From contig CP159477.1 of assembly GCA_042140185.1 (NCBI GenBank), positions 3,351,115-3,415,114 on the forward strand: a stretch of DNA of 64,000 nucleotides, given 5' to 3'. The stretch is from JANSXG01 sp024743075. Its GTDB lineage: Bacteria > Planctomycetota > Phycisphaerae > Phycisphaerales > UBA1924. Shown one piece after another: positions 33,820 to 42,714 of this stretch (within the stretch, counting starts at the first letter, position 1; every line of letters begins with the position of its first letter). Below the pieces are notes generated by a model. That model ran no database searches, had not been told where the DNA came from, and was given only the letters and a program-made list of their open reading frames with translations. Made by a program: the position numbers and the translations under genes.

Positions 33820-34268
33820 CGCTCGCTGTCCTCCGTGAGCGTGAGCAGTTGGACTCGCGTCAGGCCCGCATCGCTGACGGCCTGCAGGACGGGGTGGACG
33901 CGTTCGTAGGTTTCGGTGCGATCGGCGCGCACGATGACGATCGATTGCGGGTCGCGTTCGCGCTCGCGGACGAGCTGGCGAACAAGACCGTCGAGACCGG
34001 CTCGGTCGTTGTCGAAATCGAGCGTACCGAGGCGGTACGGCGCGCCCTCGCGGTCCTGCGGCACGACGTTGATGACGACGACCGACTCGCGCGCCGGCTC
34101 GTCGGTCTTCGCGTCGGCGATCTCGGGGAGCGTGAGGTCGACGAGGCGGGCGCGCTGGATCTGGCTGACCAGCATGAAAAAGATGATCAGCAGGAACACC
34201 ACGTCGATCATCGGCGTCATGTTGGCGTTGACACCGGTCGCTCCGCGTTGGTAGACGCGGGACCTCAC
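33816..34268 (-). CDS. ExbD/TolR-family protein 2
   Basis: A 150-residue ExbD/TolR protein with a short cytoplasmic N-terminus. The helix has Asp22 in NMTPMIDVVFLLIIFFMLVS, and the periplasmic domain has the typical VVVINVVPQD and SIVIVRADRTETYERV strands. The start is GTG, sharing four bases with the ExbB stop (GTGA). Two different ExbD proteins with one ExbB suggest a heterodimeric ExbD unit in the motor. Confidence 0.9.
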   Translation of the reverse strand: MRSRVYQRGATGVNANMTPMIDVVFLLIIFFMLVSQIQRARLVDLTLPEIADAKTDEPARESVVVINVVPQDREGAPYRLGTLDFDNDRAGLDGLVRQLVRERERDPQSIVIVRADRTETYERVHPVLQAVSDAGLTRVQLLTLTEDSER

Positions 34269-35065
34269 GCGCTCTTCGCGACCTTGGTCTTCTCGGCCGC
34301 CCGTGCTTCGGCGGTTGGCGCTTCGGTGGTCGGCTTGAAGCGGTTGATGAGCTCCTCGGCTTCGCGGGTCGCCTCGACGGTGAGCGCGTCGATCTTGTTG
34401 CGGAGCAGGGCGTAGCCGGCGAGGGCGGGGATCGCGACGACGAGGCCCCAGAATGTGGTCGTGAGCGCGGTGCCGATGCCTGCGGCGAGGCCGACGGGGT
34501 TCGGCGTGCCACCGGCGGCGACGATCTCGCGGAACGCGAGGATCATTCCGTAGACCGTGCCGAACAGGCCGACCATGGGGGCGACGCCGCCGATGACGTT
34601 GAGGGGTTCGACCTTGCGCAGGCGTTTGATGGTGAGTTCCTCGGCGGTCTGGTCGAGGCCCCGGATCATGGAGCCGAAGCCGCTGGGGGCGTCGGTGAGG
34701 GCGGCGTGGAGCACGCGGGCGAAGAAGGACTCGTCGGAGGAGACGGCCCTCAGGCCGCCCTCGTAGTCGGCCTTGCCGAGCGCGGTGCGTGCGGCTTTGA
34801 GCGTCTGGTCAGGCAGGAATTTCTCGCGCTTGGTTTCCAGCGCGATGGAGATGATCAGCCCGACGCAGACCGCCGACAGCGCGAGCAGCAGCCAGATGAT
34901 CGCGGTGCCGAGCAGTTCGATGTTGCCGGTGTCGGCGTGGCGCTGCACGAAGAACGCCTCGAAGAGCGAGGTCGTTTGCGGCGCCTCCTCTTGGGCGACG
35001 GCGGCAGGGGCCAGCGCGACGAGGGTCGTTGCGAAGAGTGCTAGTCGTGTGGTCGTAGGTCGCAT
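34265..35065 (-). CDS. ExbB/TolQ/MotA-family proton channel with signal peptide
   Basis: A 266-residue protein. A cleavable signal sequence (RLALFATTLVALAPAAVAQ) precedes the first true helix (ELLGTAIIWLLLALSAVCVG), a feature of some ExbB homologues. The conserved cytoplasmic loop and second helix carry RGLDQTAEELTIKRLRKVEP and GGVAPMVGLFGTVYGMILAF, followed by ALTTTFWGLVVAIPALAGYA. It assembles as a pentamer around the ExbD dimer and conducts protons. It starts 13 nt after the VWA gene stop in the same operon. Confidence 0.92.
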   Translation of the reverse strand: MRPTTTRLALFATTLVALAPAAVAQEEAPQTTSLFEAFFVQRHADTGNIELLGTAIIWLLLALSAVCVGLIISIALETKREKFLPDQTLKAARTALGKADYEGGLRAVSSDESFFARVLHAALTDAPSGFGSMIRGLDQTAEELTIKRLRKVEPLNVIGGVAPMVGLFGTVYGMILAFREIVAAGGTPNPVGLAAGIGTALTTTFWGLVVAIPALAGYALLRNKIDALTVEATREAEELINRFKPTTEAPTAEARAAEKTKVAKSA

Positions 35066-35078
35066 ACCGCTCCGATTG

Positions 35079-36097
35079 TCACTGCGGGCCGAGCAGCTCG
35101 TCGAGCTCCTCACGAGAGATCACCGTAAACGAATTCCCGCGAGCGGACCCGTGCTCTCGCGCGATCGCTTCGAGCACACCGGCCGAGTCGAGGTCGATGA
35201 ACTGCACGGTGTGGATTGCCAGTCGTCGGCGCCCCGTCCGCCGATCGCGCGGGTTCAACCGATCGAGGGTGGCGAGGATCTGTTCGCGGCTCTGTTCCCA
35301 CGCGCCGAGCCGGCGCTGGCGCGGGAGAGGATAAAGATCGAGCCGGTCTCCGATGCCTGGAGCAGGGCCACGGCGTGTTCGAGAGCCGGCACGGGGTTGC
35401 CCCGACCGGACGCCTGCACGCCCTCGACCCAGTCGAGCACCGCGCGACGGTTCTCGCGCAGGGCCCGGATCAGACGCCACTGACGCCGGGCACCTGCGTT
35501 GACCGGATCGGGAGCGGCGATGAAGCCGTTGTCCTGAAACATGACGACCTGAAACCGCTGGCTCGCCCCGAGCTGATCCATGGACTGCTTGAGCATGGCC
35601 TTCACGCTGGGGAGCGAACTGACCATCGGCCCGGAGGCGTCGATCACGTAGACCACGTCCTGGGCGTTGCCCGCGCCGAGGCCGGCGAAGCGGACCTCCG
35701 GGTAGCGACGGGCCATCCGAGCGTCCTGCAACTGCTCGGCCTCCCCGGTGTCGCGCTCGGTTTCGGGCCTTGGCGTCTCAACGCTCCGGATCGTCGGTTC
35801 GAACAGTTCCGGGCGCTGGACCTCGGTCAGGAGTGCGTCGATCTCGGGCTCGGGAAGATCGGCGGGTGAGGGGCGTTCGGTGTCTGCAGACTCCGGTTCG
35901 TCGCTGGGAGAATCCGGGGCCATCGCGGGGTTGAAGAAACTCGTTTCGACGGGCGGTCCGGCGGGCTTTTCCGGTCGGGAGACCGACCAGACTAGAAACA
36001 CACCTCCGATGACGAGCGCGGCGTGCAGCGCCAGAGACACCGCCCACGGCAGGGTGCGCTCCACGTTGCGTCGATCGATCCACTTCGCTCGGCTCAT
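35079..36097 (-). CDS. TonB-like membrane-anchored VWA protein, frameshifted
   Basis: About 339 residues once a single frame change near 35310-35330 is allowed (frame one reads to SIFILSR; frame two continues LGAWEQSREQILATLDRLN to LDELLGPQ). The N-terminus has one helix (AVSLALHAALVIGGVFLVWS). Ser21 and His25 in it are spaced S-x3-H, as in the energy-transducing helix of TonB. A Pro/Glu-rich linker (residues 41-125) follows, then a von Willebrand A domain from about 145. Its metal-site motif reads DASGP, so the last Ser of DxSxS is Pro157. The overall build of helix, Pro-rich linker and C-terminal domain copies TonB/TolA, with VWA in place of the usual tail. It lies directly upstream of ExbB. 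Confidence 0.8.
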
Positions 36098-36103
36098 GCG
36101 AGC

Positions 36104-36109
36104 AGTCTA
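36104..36109 (-). promoter_or_regulatory. -10-like hexamer, leaderless arrangement (VWA-Exb operon)
   Basis: TAGACT on the minus strand lies exactly 6 nt before the VWA ATG. It would start an operon of VWA, ExbB, two ExbD and the helical-repeat gene. Confidence 0.45.
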
Positions 36110-36141
36110 TCGCAAGCGATCGGCCGGACGGTTCAGAGGAA

Positions 36142-37026
36142 TCAGTCCCCGTCGTCGGCGAAGCCGTCGCGCCGGTGGGCCTTATCGCCGCGACCGAACA
36201 TCAGGTGGTCGAGACTGAGCTTGCCCGGTCCAACGATCAGGAGCGCAAGGGCCGTCATCAGCACCACGAAGTGCAGCATGAGGGGCATCCAGATCTGCGC
36301 GGAGACATCAGGATTGCTGATCTGCGGGTCCGGGAGGAACCCAAGGATCCCGTCGCGCATGGCCCATGTCGGTCCGATCTCGAGCACCCACATCGAGAGG
36401 CCGGTGCAGATCGCGAGCCCGAGGGCCCAGACGCGCGTGAAGAATCCGAGAATCACCGCGTATCCGCCGAAGGCCACGATAAGGGCGAAGGCGATGGAGC
36501 CTATCTTGACCCAGATGCCGCCGTTGCCCACGGCCGGGGGCAGGACGGTGCGGTTCGAGGTTGCGTCATCGCCGTCGTCGACCGGCTCGGCGGCCTCGAG
36601 CGCGGTCAGCGCGACCAGCACCCAGCGCCTCGCGGTCTGGTCCGTGCCCTCGAACTGGGCGGCGGTATAGGCCGGGGCGCCGATGACCGCGTCGGCGCGT
36701 TTATCGGATTCCGGCTGGGCGCCGGCCCGGCGGGTGAGCGAAACGCCCGACAGGGGGGGCGGTGTCACGGGGTCCGCGGCCTCGTCCGGGGCTTCCGGCG
36801 TGTCTGGCTCTTGCGACTCCGGGGTGATCGCCGGGGATGGCGTCGTTGCCGGCGGCCTGGCGGCGTCGGGCTGGCGGATGTCGGCGTTGGCGAGAATCGC
36901 GGTCTGCTGGGCGGTCAGGTCCATGGTGCGGAGCATGGGCGTGCCGATCCAGATAAACGTCGCCGCGAGGCCCGTTCGCAGGAGCAGAGGGGCGATGTTC
37001 ACGCTGAGTTTCTGGCCGAGGCCCAT
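36142..37026 (-). CDS. DoxX-like membrane protein with soluble insert
   Basis: A 294-residue inner-membrane protein. AAGGAG stands 7 nt before the chosen ATG (MGLGQKLSVNIAP), which rules out an ATG 16 codons upstream. The first helix (APLLLRTGLAATFIWIGTPML) and the last three (IGSIAFALIVAFGGYAVILG; VWALGLAICTGLSMWVLEIG; LMLHFVVLMTALALLIVGPG) resemble the four-helix DoxX fold. Between helix 1 and 2 an insert of about 130 Pro/Ala/Asp-rich residues has been added. DoxX proteins have diverse redox or electron-transfer associations, so no role is assigned. It lies 44 nt upstream of the VWA-Exb operon. Confidence 0.7.
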   Translation of the reverse strand: MGLGQKLSVNIAPLLLRTGLAATFIWIGTPMLRTMDLTAQQTAILANADIRQPDAARPPATTPSPAITPESQEPDTPEAPDEAADPVTPPPLSGVSLTRRAGAQPESDKRADAVIGAPAYTAAQFEGTDQTARRWVLVALTALEAAEPVDDGDDATSNRTVLPPAVGNGGIWVKIGSIAFALIVAFGGYAVILGFFTRVWALGLAICTGLSMWVLEIGPTWAMRDGILGFLPDPQISNPDVSAQIWMPLMLHFVVLMTALALLIVGPGKLSLDHLMFGRGDKAHRRDGFADDGD

Positions 37027-37186
37027 GGTGCGCTCCTTCGTGCGTCTGGGTGGGGTCGTCCGATTCTTCCCCATCTACTTGGGATCTCGACCGCGTGGGT
37101 TGAGCCCGCGCGTCGTTTCCTGACCACCATGTTACTCGGCGGAGCCCTGATCACGCAGAATCGCCGATAGAATGGGCGAGTTCAGC

Positions 37187-37269
37187 GCGGGTGTGGCGGA
37201 ACTGGCAGACGCGCGGGATTTAGGTTCCCGTGTCTTTACGACGTGCAGGTTCGATTCCTGTCGCCCGCA
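37187..37269 (+). tRNA. tRNA-Leu (anticodon UAG)
   Basis: An 83-nt class II tRNA. The acceptor stem GCGGGTG pairs with CGCCCGC (one G-U), with discriminator A73. The anticodon arm is CGGGA-TTTAGGT-TCCCG, giving anticodon TAG for CUA codons. The long variable arm (TGTCTTTACGACG) and the T-arm GCAGGTTCGATTCCTGT follow. The 3' CCA is not encoded and must be added by a nucleotidyltransferase. Confidence 0.95.
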
Positions 37270-37389
37270 TTAGTCCGATCCGGCGCAAGATCTGCGGATC
37301 GGGTCGCAGAAGACGCGCTTTTGCGCGTCCGGTCGGAGTTACCCGGTCGACATGGCGGCGGTGGCGGCTATCTTCAGATTGAAGCAGCC

Positions 37390-37839
37390 ATGAACGTCTC
37401 CGGACCATCCATCCCGTTCCACCTCGCCCGAGCGTACGGCGTGAAGCCGAACGCAGCGATCCGTCCGGTCAATCCGGTGGTTCGCCAAGCGGGGCCGACG
37501 GCCCAACCGGCGCCGCGCCCGACCGATTCGGTTGGCCTGACCAGCGGTGTGCAGGGCATCCGCCCGACGGAAGCGGGGCGAGCCGAGCGCATCGACGCGC
37601 TGGTCGGCGCGGAGGTTCCGGGCGGCGTGCGGTTCACCGAGAACGGCCCGGAACCGACGACGAACCCCTCGGACCTACGCAGCGCCGAGGCGATCCGGGC
37701 GCTGGTCGAAGGCAGGTCGGTGGCTTCGGCTCCGAACCTCGAATCGGCATCGATCCCGATGTATCGCAATCCGGCCATGAAGAACGCCGCGGCGGCGAGC
37801 ATCGCCCACTCCCGGAATTCTCTGGACGTCTCCGGCTAA
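37390..37839 (+). CDS. small hypothetical protein downstream of tRNA-Leu
   Basis: A 149-residue protein (starts MNVSGPSIPFHLARAYGVKP), rich in Ala, Pro and Asn, without signal or membrane segments. A central block (RAERIDALVGAEVPGGVRF) and the end (AAAASIAHSRNSLDVSG) look conserved in style but I cannot name the family. The C-terminal pattern faintly recalls small flagellar or anti-sigma proteins. That is not enough for a call. Confidence 0.55.
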   Translation: MNVSGPSIPFHLARAYGVKPNAAIRPVNPVVRQAGPTAQPAPRPTDSVGLTSGVQGIRPTEAGRAERIDALVGAEVPGGVRFTENGPEPTTNPSDLRSAEAIRALVEGRSVASAPNLESASIPMYRNPAMKNAAAASIAHSRNSLDVSG

Positions 37840-37860
37840 AGGCGCGGGTCGGCGAACACC

Positions 37861-39132
37861 TCAACTGCCGAAGTGCTGGAGCAGCAGGTTCAAATCCTGC
37901 AGATCGACGACGCCGTCACCGTTGAGGTCGCCGCCGCTCGATTCGAGCCCGAAGTCTGACAGCAGCAGGTTGAGGTCCTGAAGGTCCACCGCGCCATCGC
38001 CGTTGGCATCGCCGGGGATGTCTTCGTGTCCCAAGGTGATGACGAGGTCTCGTCCTCGCCCGCGGACAAGGATCGTTCGTCCGTCGTCGCTCACATCGAG
38101 CGCGTTGAGCAGGCGGGTGCAGCACGGGATCGCGATTCCACTCTCGATCGCGACGGTGCGGAGCGGGCGCATGCCGCCGGCTCGGGTCCAGTAGAACGCG
38201 CGATCGTTGAAACCGCCGACCGCGACGGAGCCGTCGGCGTTGGTGCGGATTGTTCGGGCGTAGGGCACATCGACCGGGCCGATCGGATCAAGCCCTTCGA
38301 GGATCTCGAACGCGCCGTTCTCCCATCGGAAGTGCATCGCGGCGGTACTCGCCATGATGCGCCCGACGATGACCGTGCCGTCCTGATTCGTATCGATCGC
38401 GTAACTCGCGGTCGCCCACCACGGGAGCACCCCGAGCGACTCGACCTCTCCGTCGACCCATCGCACGGCCTCGGCCATGCCGCTCTCGTTGGTGCTGAAG
38501 CCGACCGCAACGCGTCCGTCGTGACTCACGGAAACCGCCGTGGCTTCGCCGGCGGCGCCGGTCAGCGGCTCGAGCAGGCGAAAGACGCCCAGGCGGATGG
38601 AGAACGCCGCGGCTTCGTCCTCACCGACGAGCGCCCGCCCGACCATGGTTGAGCCGATGCTGTTCACGCCGGTGATGAAAACGGGCTGCATGCCGGGGTA
38701 CGACTGCACGTGCAGGGGTGAACCCTCGTACCACATGCAGGCCCCGTTCAGCGGCCCGTCGTTGGGGTCCGGCAGCGAGGCGAGCCCTCCGATGACGCTC
38801 CCGTCGCGGTTGATCGCGTAGGCGAGCGCGTGGGGCGGGACGTAGCCCGAGCGGCTGGGCTCGGCGAGCCATGTGAGCGAGCCGCGGTTCCACATTGCGG
38901 CGCGCGAGACGCCGATGCCGTCTTCGGTGTCGGTGTACCACTCGCGTCCGACGACGATGTGTCCATCGCCGCTGAGCGCTGCGGGATAGAACGCGCGGGT
39001 CGTGTCGGGTGTGTGCGGGCGTTCGAGTTCGATCCAACCCGGTTCGGGAGGATCGACTTCCTGTGCCTGCACGGATGCCTTCGTCGCAACCGAAGCTGCG
39101 GCGACAGCCGCACCGAATCCCAATCGTCGCAT
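37861..39132 (-). CDS. secreted HAF-repeat protein with dockerin-like EF-hand pair
   Basis: A 423-residue exported protein with signal peptide (RRLGFGAAVAAASVATKASV). Repeats of about 50 residues with the pattern SxDGxVxVGxxxxxxxxAxxW recur through the protein (ALSGDGHIVVGREW, AINRDGSVIGGL, SVSHDGRVAVGFST, RTNADGSVAVGGF). This is the HAF-type extracellular beta-propeller repeat. The C-terminus has two nearly identical EF-hand loops (DANGDGAVDLQDLN and DLNGDGVVDLQDLN) and ends HFGS. A surface-structural role is likely. Confidence 0.85.
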   Translation of the reverse strand: MRRLGFGAAVAAASVATKASVQAQEVDPPEPGWIELERPHTPDTTRAFYPAALSGDGHIVVGREWYTDTEDGIGVSRAAMWNRGSLTWLAEPSRSGYVPPHALAYAINRDGSVIGGLASLPDPNDGPLNGACMWYEGSPLHVQSYPGMQPVFITGVNSIGSTMVGRALVGEDEAAAFSIRLGVFRLLEPLTGAAGEATAVSVSHDGRVAVGFSTNESGMAEAVRWVDGEVESLGVLPWWATASYAIDTNQDGTVIVGRIMASTAAMHFRWENGAFEILEGLDPIGPVDVPYARTIRTNADGSVAVGGFNDRAFYWTRAGGMRPLRTVAIESGIAIPCCTRLLNALDVSDDGRTILVRGRGRDLVITLGHEDIPGDANGDGAVDLQDLNLLLSDFGLESSGGDLNGDGVVDLQDLNLLLQHFGS

Positions 39133-39479
39133 GCGTTTGACTCCGTTCGGGCCACGGCGCGGATCCGTCCGAGCCGTCGAACTTGCAGGGTGCTCGATCG
39201 ACGGATCGCTGGCGGATCCGACTCCCGAAACAGGTGGCACCCTGGGCCGTTGGTGATACGTGCGTCTGAACTCTCTCAGGCGCGCACGTTAACCGTGCAT
39301 TACGCAAACGTGAAGAGGACGGTTGCTGCAAAATCGGGAGTATTGCGCGGAAGTGCTCCTGCGCGTCAGAAACGAACAAAGTGCCTGAAAAACAAGTGAT
39401 TTCCCAGATTGTCATCGGCTCGCGTGAACCCTGAAACAGGGGTGCGTTGCGCGGCGGATCGAGCACATCATTCGTGAGG
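39133..39479. other. intergenic stretch of about 350 bases
   Basis: The promoter region of the HAF-repeat gene must lie in its left part. The right part holds a small imperfect hairpin (ACCCTG-AAA-CAGGGGT near 39428-39443) behind the nitroreductase stop, but no T-tract. The middle is AT-richer (GCAAAATCGG, AAAAACAAGTG). I see no gene. Confidence 0.5.
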
Positions 39480-40232
39480 TCACGAAACGTCGGCACCCTT
39501 CGCGCGGTAGTACGGGCCGACGTCTACGCGCGACGCCTTGGTGTACTTGCTTGCCATCATTGCTGACCAGGTCGCCTGTTTGCCGGAGCGTTCGAGCATG
39601 TATCGCTCGTAGACCTCGTCGTACGATCCGATGTGCCTCATGACCTCGTCGTCGCTGGGGTAACCGTTCTCGAAGAGCACGCCGTCGATGTCGACGCGCG
39701 GTCGCGGCATGGGGTCCTCGCCGGGGATGCCGACGCAGAGGCCGTAGAGCGGGTACACGCCGCGCGGGAGTTGGAGCAGTTCGTCCACTCGGTTCAGGTC
39801 GTTGCGCAGCCCGCCGATGTAGCAGATGCCGTAGCCCATCGATTCGAAGGCGACGCAGGCGTTCTGCGCGAAGAGCGAGGCGTCGATGACCGCAACAAGG
39901 AACGCTTCGAGTTTGGCGTCGTACTCCTCGCCCGACTGCCGGGTGAGCAGCATGTGTCTGCGTACATCGGCGCAGACGACGAAGAACGCGCCGCACTCCA
40001 CCACCTTCGGCTGGGGACCGGCGAGTTCGGCGATGCCGGAGCGGATCGCGGGGTCGGTGATGCGGATGATGCTGTAGGCCTGCACGTTCGAACTCGTCGA
40101 GGCCATCTGCCCGGCTTCGATCGCGCGCCGGATGTCCTCATCGGGGATGGGATCGGGCTTGAAGCGCCGTATCGATCGGTGCGCGAGCATGGTCTCGATG
40201 GCTGGGGCGCTGGACGCGGACGGTTGGTGCAT
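39480..40232 (-). CDS. NADPH-dependent nitroreductase (NfsA/FRP-like)
   Basis: A 250-residue flavoprotein. The N-terminal block AHRSIRRFKPDPIPDEDIRR with MASTSSNVQAYSIIRI is the FMN-binding start of the NfsA/FRP branch, and VELL-type GVYPLYGLCVGIPGED is its conserved C-terminal motif. GYGICYIGGLRNDL lies between. These enzymes reduce nitroaromatics, quinones or flavin with NADPH. AGGA lies 7 nt before the ATG. It follows lysS on the same strand with a 29-nt gap and may be co-transcribed. Confidence 0.88.
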   Translation of the reverse strand: MHQPSASSAPAIETMLAHRSIRRFKPDPIPDEDIRRAIEAGQMASTSSNVQAYSIIRITDPAIRSGIAELAGPQPKVVECGAFFVVCADVRRHMLLTRQSGEEYDAKLEAFLVAVIDASLFAQNACVAFESMGYGICYIGGLRNDLNRVDELLQLPRGVYPLYGLCVGIPGEDPMPRPRVDIDGVLFENGYPSDDEVMRHIGSYDEVYERYMLERSGKQATWSAMMASKYTKASRVDVGPYYRAKGADVS

Positions 40233-40261
40233 GATGATTCCTGCATGCGATAAGGGTCTGC

Positions 40262-41986
40262 TCAGGCCTCCGGGCGCATCATCGGGAAGAGGATGACGTC
40301 GCGGATCGTGCGCTGGTTCATCAGCAGCATGCACAGGCGATCGATGCCGAGCCCGAGTCCACCGGCGGGGGGCATCCCGACCTTGAGGGCGTTGACGAAG
40401 TCCTCGTCGAAGGTGCGGAATGTCGTTTCCTCGTCGTCGATGCCGGCGAGCTGCTCGCGGAACTTGGCTTCCTGGATGTCCGGGTCGTTGAGTTCGGTGT
40501 AGGCCGGCCCGATTTCCATGCCGCCGATGAACAGGTCCCATCGCTGGGCCAACTCCGGGTTCTCGGGGTCCGGTCGCGTTAGGGGCGAGAGGGCTGCCGG
40601 GTAGTCGAAGACGAAGGTGGGGCGGGCCGGATCGATTGTCGCTTCGGCGACCTCTTCGAACAATTCGTTCACGATGAGGATGTCGGCGAGTTGCGTGCCG
40701 TCTTCGGTCTTGGTCTTCAGCCCGCGCTTCTCCGCCTCGGCGCGCGCCTTGGCGGTATCCGTCATCGGGAACCCGAGGGCGTTTTCGAACAGTTCGGCGT
40801 AGGTGATGCGATCGAACGGGCGCCCGTAGTCGATCTGGTGATCGAGGTAGGGCAGGACCAGATCGCCGGACGCGGTATCGTCGCGATCGCCCAGTTCGGA
40901 GGCAACAAATGACGCGGCGTCTCGGATCAGGCCTTCAGCGATCTCGGCCATGGTCTCGTAGTTACCGAACGCCTGGTAGAGCTCGAGGGAGGTGAATTCG
41001 GGGTTGTGGCTCTTGTCGACGCCCTCGTTGCGGAAGTTGCGGCTGAACTCGTAGACGCGGGGCATGCCGCCGACCATGAGGCGCTTGAGGTACAGCTCGG
41101 GGGCGATGCGCATGAACAGGTCGATGTCGAGGGCGTTCATGTGGGTGCGGAACGGGCGTGCCGCGGCGCCGCCGGCCATGGCCTGAAGGACAGGGGTGTC
41201 GACCTCGAGGAAGTCCTGGTTGCCGAGGTATGCGCGCATCCGGCTCATCATGCGCGAGCGCAGCTTGAACGCCTGCATGGCCTCGGGGTTGGTGTAGAGG
41301 TCCACATAGCGCTTGCGGTAACGCTGCTCGACGTCCTGCAGGCCGCTCCACTTCTCGGGCGGCGGGACGATGCTCTTGCTCGCCATCTTGACATTGTTCG
41401 CCCAGACGGTGATCTCGCCCTTGCGGGTCCTGCCGAGTCGGCCTTCGACCACGACGATGTCGCCGAGGTCGAGCTGCTTGACGAGCTCGAAGGAGCTTTC
41501 GTTGACGTCCTTCTTGCTCGCGGCGATCTGCAGGTCACTGGCCATCGCGCCGCGGAAAGGCGACGGCTCGATCGCGGGCTTGCCCGCGTCGTCGTCGGCT
41601 TCCTGGCCCTCGATCATGACGGCGGGGCCGGTGGTGTGGTCTCGGATCTGGAGCCAGATGAGCTTCCCTTGGCCACGCTTGAGCATGACGCGTCCGGCGA
41701 CCTTGACGATCGGGCGACCGTCCACGATCTCGATCTGCGGGGCGTTCGGGTCGGCCTTGCGGGCGTCGGCGTTGGTCTGCTCGGCGTCCTGAAACTTCTG
41801 GTCGGCGGCTTCGTCGTAACGGGCCTTGGCCTCGGCGAGCGTGATGAGCCCGTCGGTCCGCTGGCCGTAGGGGTTCATGCCGAGGGCGCGAACGGCGTCG
41901 CGGTTCTCGCGGCGCTGCTGCTCAAGGCGATGGGTGGACGAGCCGGCATCGCTGCCGGATTCGGTGGTGGTGGGTGTCGTGGGCAT
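40262..41986 (-). CDS. lysS: lysyl-tRNA synthetase, class II
   Basis: A 574-residue enzyme charging tRNA-Lys. The N-terminal OB fold is interrupted by a short insert (SPFRGAMASDLQIAASKKD), and the N-terminus carries about 40 extra residues. Class II motifs are visible: RYRKRYVDLYTNPEAMQAFK before motif 1 (FLEVDTPVLQ), FRNEGVDKSHNPEFTSLELY in motif 2, and GLGIDRLCMLLMNQRTIRDV in motif 3. The start ATG follows a TACCAT hexamer at 9 nt, and the gene diverges from an acetyltransferase gene. Confidence 0.95.
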   Translation of the reverse strand: MPTTPTTTESGSDAGSSTHRLEQQRRENRDAVRALGMNPYGQRTDGLITLAEAKARYDEAADQKFQDAEQTNADARKADPNAPQIEIVDGRPIVKVAGRVMLKRGQGKLIWLQIRDHTTGPAVMIEGQEADDDAGKPAIEPSPFRGAMASDLQIAASKKDVNESSFELVKQLDLGDIVVVEGRLGRTRKGEITVWANNVKMASKSIVPPPEKWSGLQDVEQRYRKRYVDLYTNPEAMQAFKLRSRMMSRMRAYLGNQDFLEVDTPVLQAMAGGAAARPFRTHMNALDIDLFMRIAPELYLKRLMVGGMPRVYEFSRNFRNEGVDKSHNPEFTSLELYQAFGNYETMAEIAEGLIRDAASFVASELGDRDDTASGDLVLPYLDHQIDYGRPFDRITYAELFENALGFPMTDTAKARAEAEKRGLKTKTEDGTQLADILIVNELFEEVAEATIDPARPTFVFDYPAALSPLTRPDPENPELAQRWDLFIGGMEIGPAYTELNDPDIQEAKFREQLAGIDDEETTFRTFDEDFVNALKVGMPPAGGLGLGIDRLCMLLMNQRTIRDVILFPMMRPEA

Positions 41987-41995
41987 AGGGAGGGC

Positions 41996-42022
41996 ATGGT
42001 AGCCGCGCACGGAAGGTATCGT
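41996..42022. promoter_or_regulatory. divergent promoter pair, lysS / acetyltransferase
   Basis: Within 46 bases between two divergent start codons there are two -10-like hexamers: TACCAT on the minus strand, 9 nt before lysS, and TATCGT on the plus strand, 10 nt before the acetyltransferase ATG. Leaders would be very short for both genes. Confidence 0.35.
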
Positions 42023-42032
42023 GGGCGTCTCT

Positions 42033-42602
42033 ATGGCTCCGGAAGGCCCGTTTCTGCACACCGAACGGCTGGTGCTCCGTCCGCCGACGATGGAGGATCT
42101 GGGTGAGTATGCGCCGATCTTTGCCGACCCCGAGGTGATGCGCTACATCGGAGACGGTTCGCTACGCACGCCGGATCGGGTGGCGAAGTCGGTTGCGCGG
42201 ATCCGCGAGTTGTTCGTGACACGTGGCATCGGCGGGTTCGTGCTTGTCGAACGCGAGACCGGGGACATCCTCGGGGATTGCTTCCTCGTGCCGATCATGC
42301 GCAGCGGGGCGGATCCGTCGGATATGACCGATCGCGGGCCGGAGATCGAACTCGGGTATCGCTTGAAGAAGGACGCGTGGGGGAAGGGCTTCGCGACCGA
42401 GGCGGCCGGGGCGGTGCTGAACTGGGCGACCGGCGTTGGTGGGCCACGCCTCACGGAGGTCGTCGGCGTGACGCACCCGGACAACGAGCCGTCCAAGCGG
42501 GTGCTCCGGAAGCTCGGCTTCGATGACGCCGGGGAGACCGAGGCGTTTTACAACATGACGACCTCGCTGCTGGTGTATCGGGTGGAGCGCGAGAGCCGAT
42601 AA
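42033..42602 (+). CDS. GNAT-family N-acetyltransferase (RimJ/RimL-like)
   Basis: A 189-residue acetyltransferase. LHTERLVLRPPTMEDLGEYA is the typical RimJ/RimL opening, EIELGYRLKKDAWGKGFATEA contains the acetyl-CoA pyrophosphate loop (Q/RxxGxG/A as KGFATEA), and THPDNEPSKRVLRKLGF is the conserved motif B. It transfers acetyl from acetyl-CoA to an amine, possibly a ribosomal protein N-terminus or a small molecule. A GTG at 42021 in the same frame is an alternative start. Confidence 0.88.
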   Translation: MAPEGPFLHTERLVLRPPTMEDLGEYAPIFADPEVMRYIGDGSLRTPDRVAKSVARIRELFVTRGIGGFVLVERETGDILGDCFLVPIMRSGADPSDMTDRGPEIELGYRLKKDAWGKGFATEAAGAVLNWATGVGGPRLTEVVGVTHPDNEPSKRVLRKLGFDDAGETEAFYNMTTSLLVYRVERESR

Positions 42603-42658
42603 GATCATTGCTTTTGCGCGTCGGAGCGGCGATCCGCCTGGCATCGCGCCAGAATTCT

Positions 42659-42687
42659 TGTCTCAGAGAGCGGTTTTGGGCACAATT
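42659..42687 (+). promoter_or_regulatory. possible sigma-70-type promoter
   Basis: TTGTCT and CACAAT are separated by 17 bases, 27 nt before the ATG of the secreted EF-hand protein. The leader includes a strong GAGGAGGAG Shine-Dalgarno sequence. Confidence 0.3.
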
Positions 42688-42714
42688 GAATAGGACCTTG
42701 AGGAGGAGATATCC

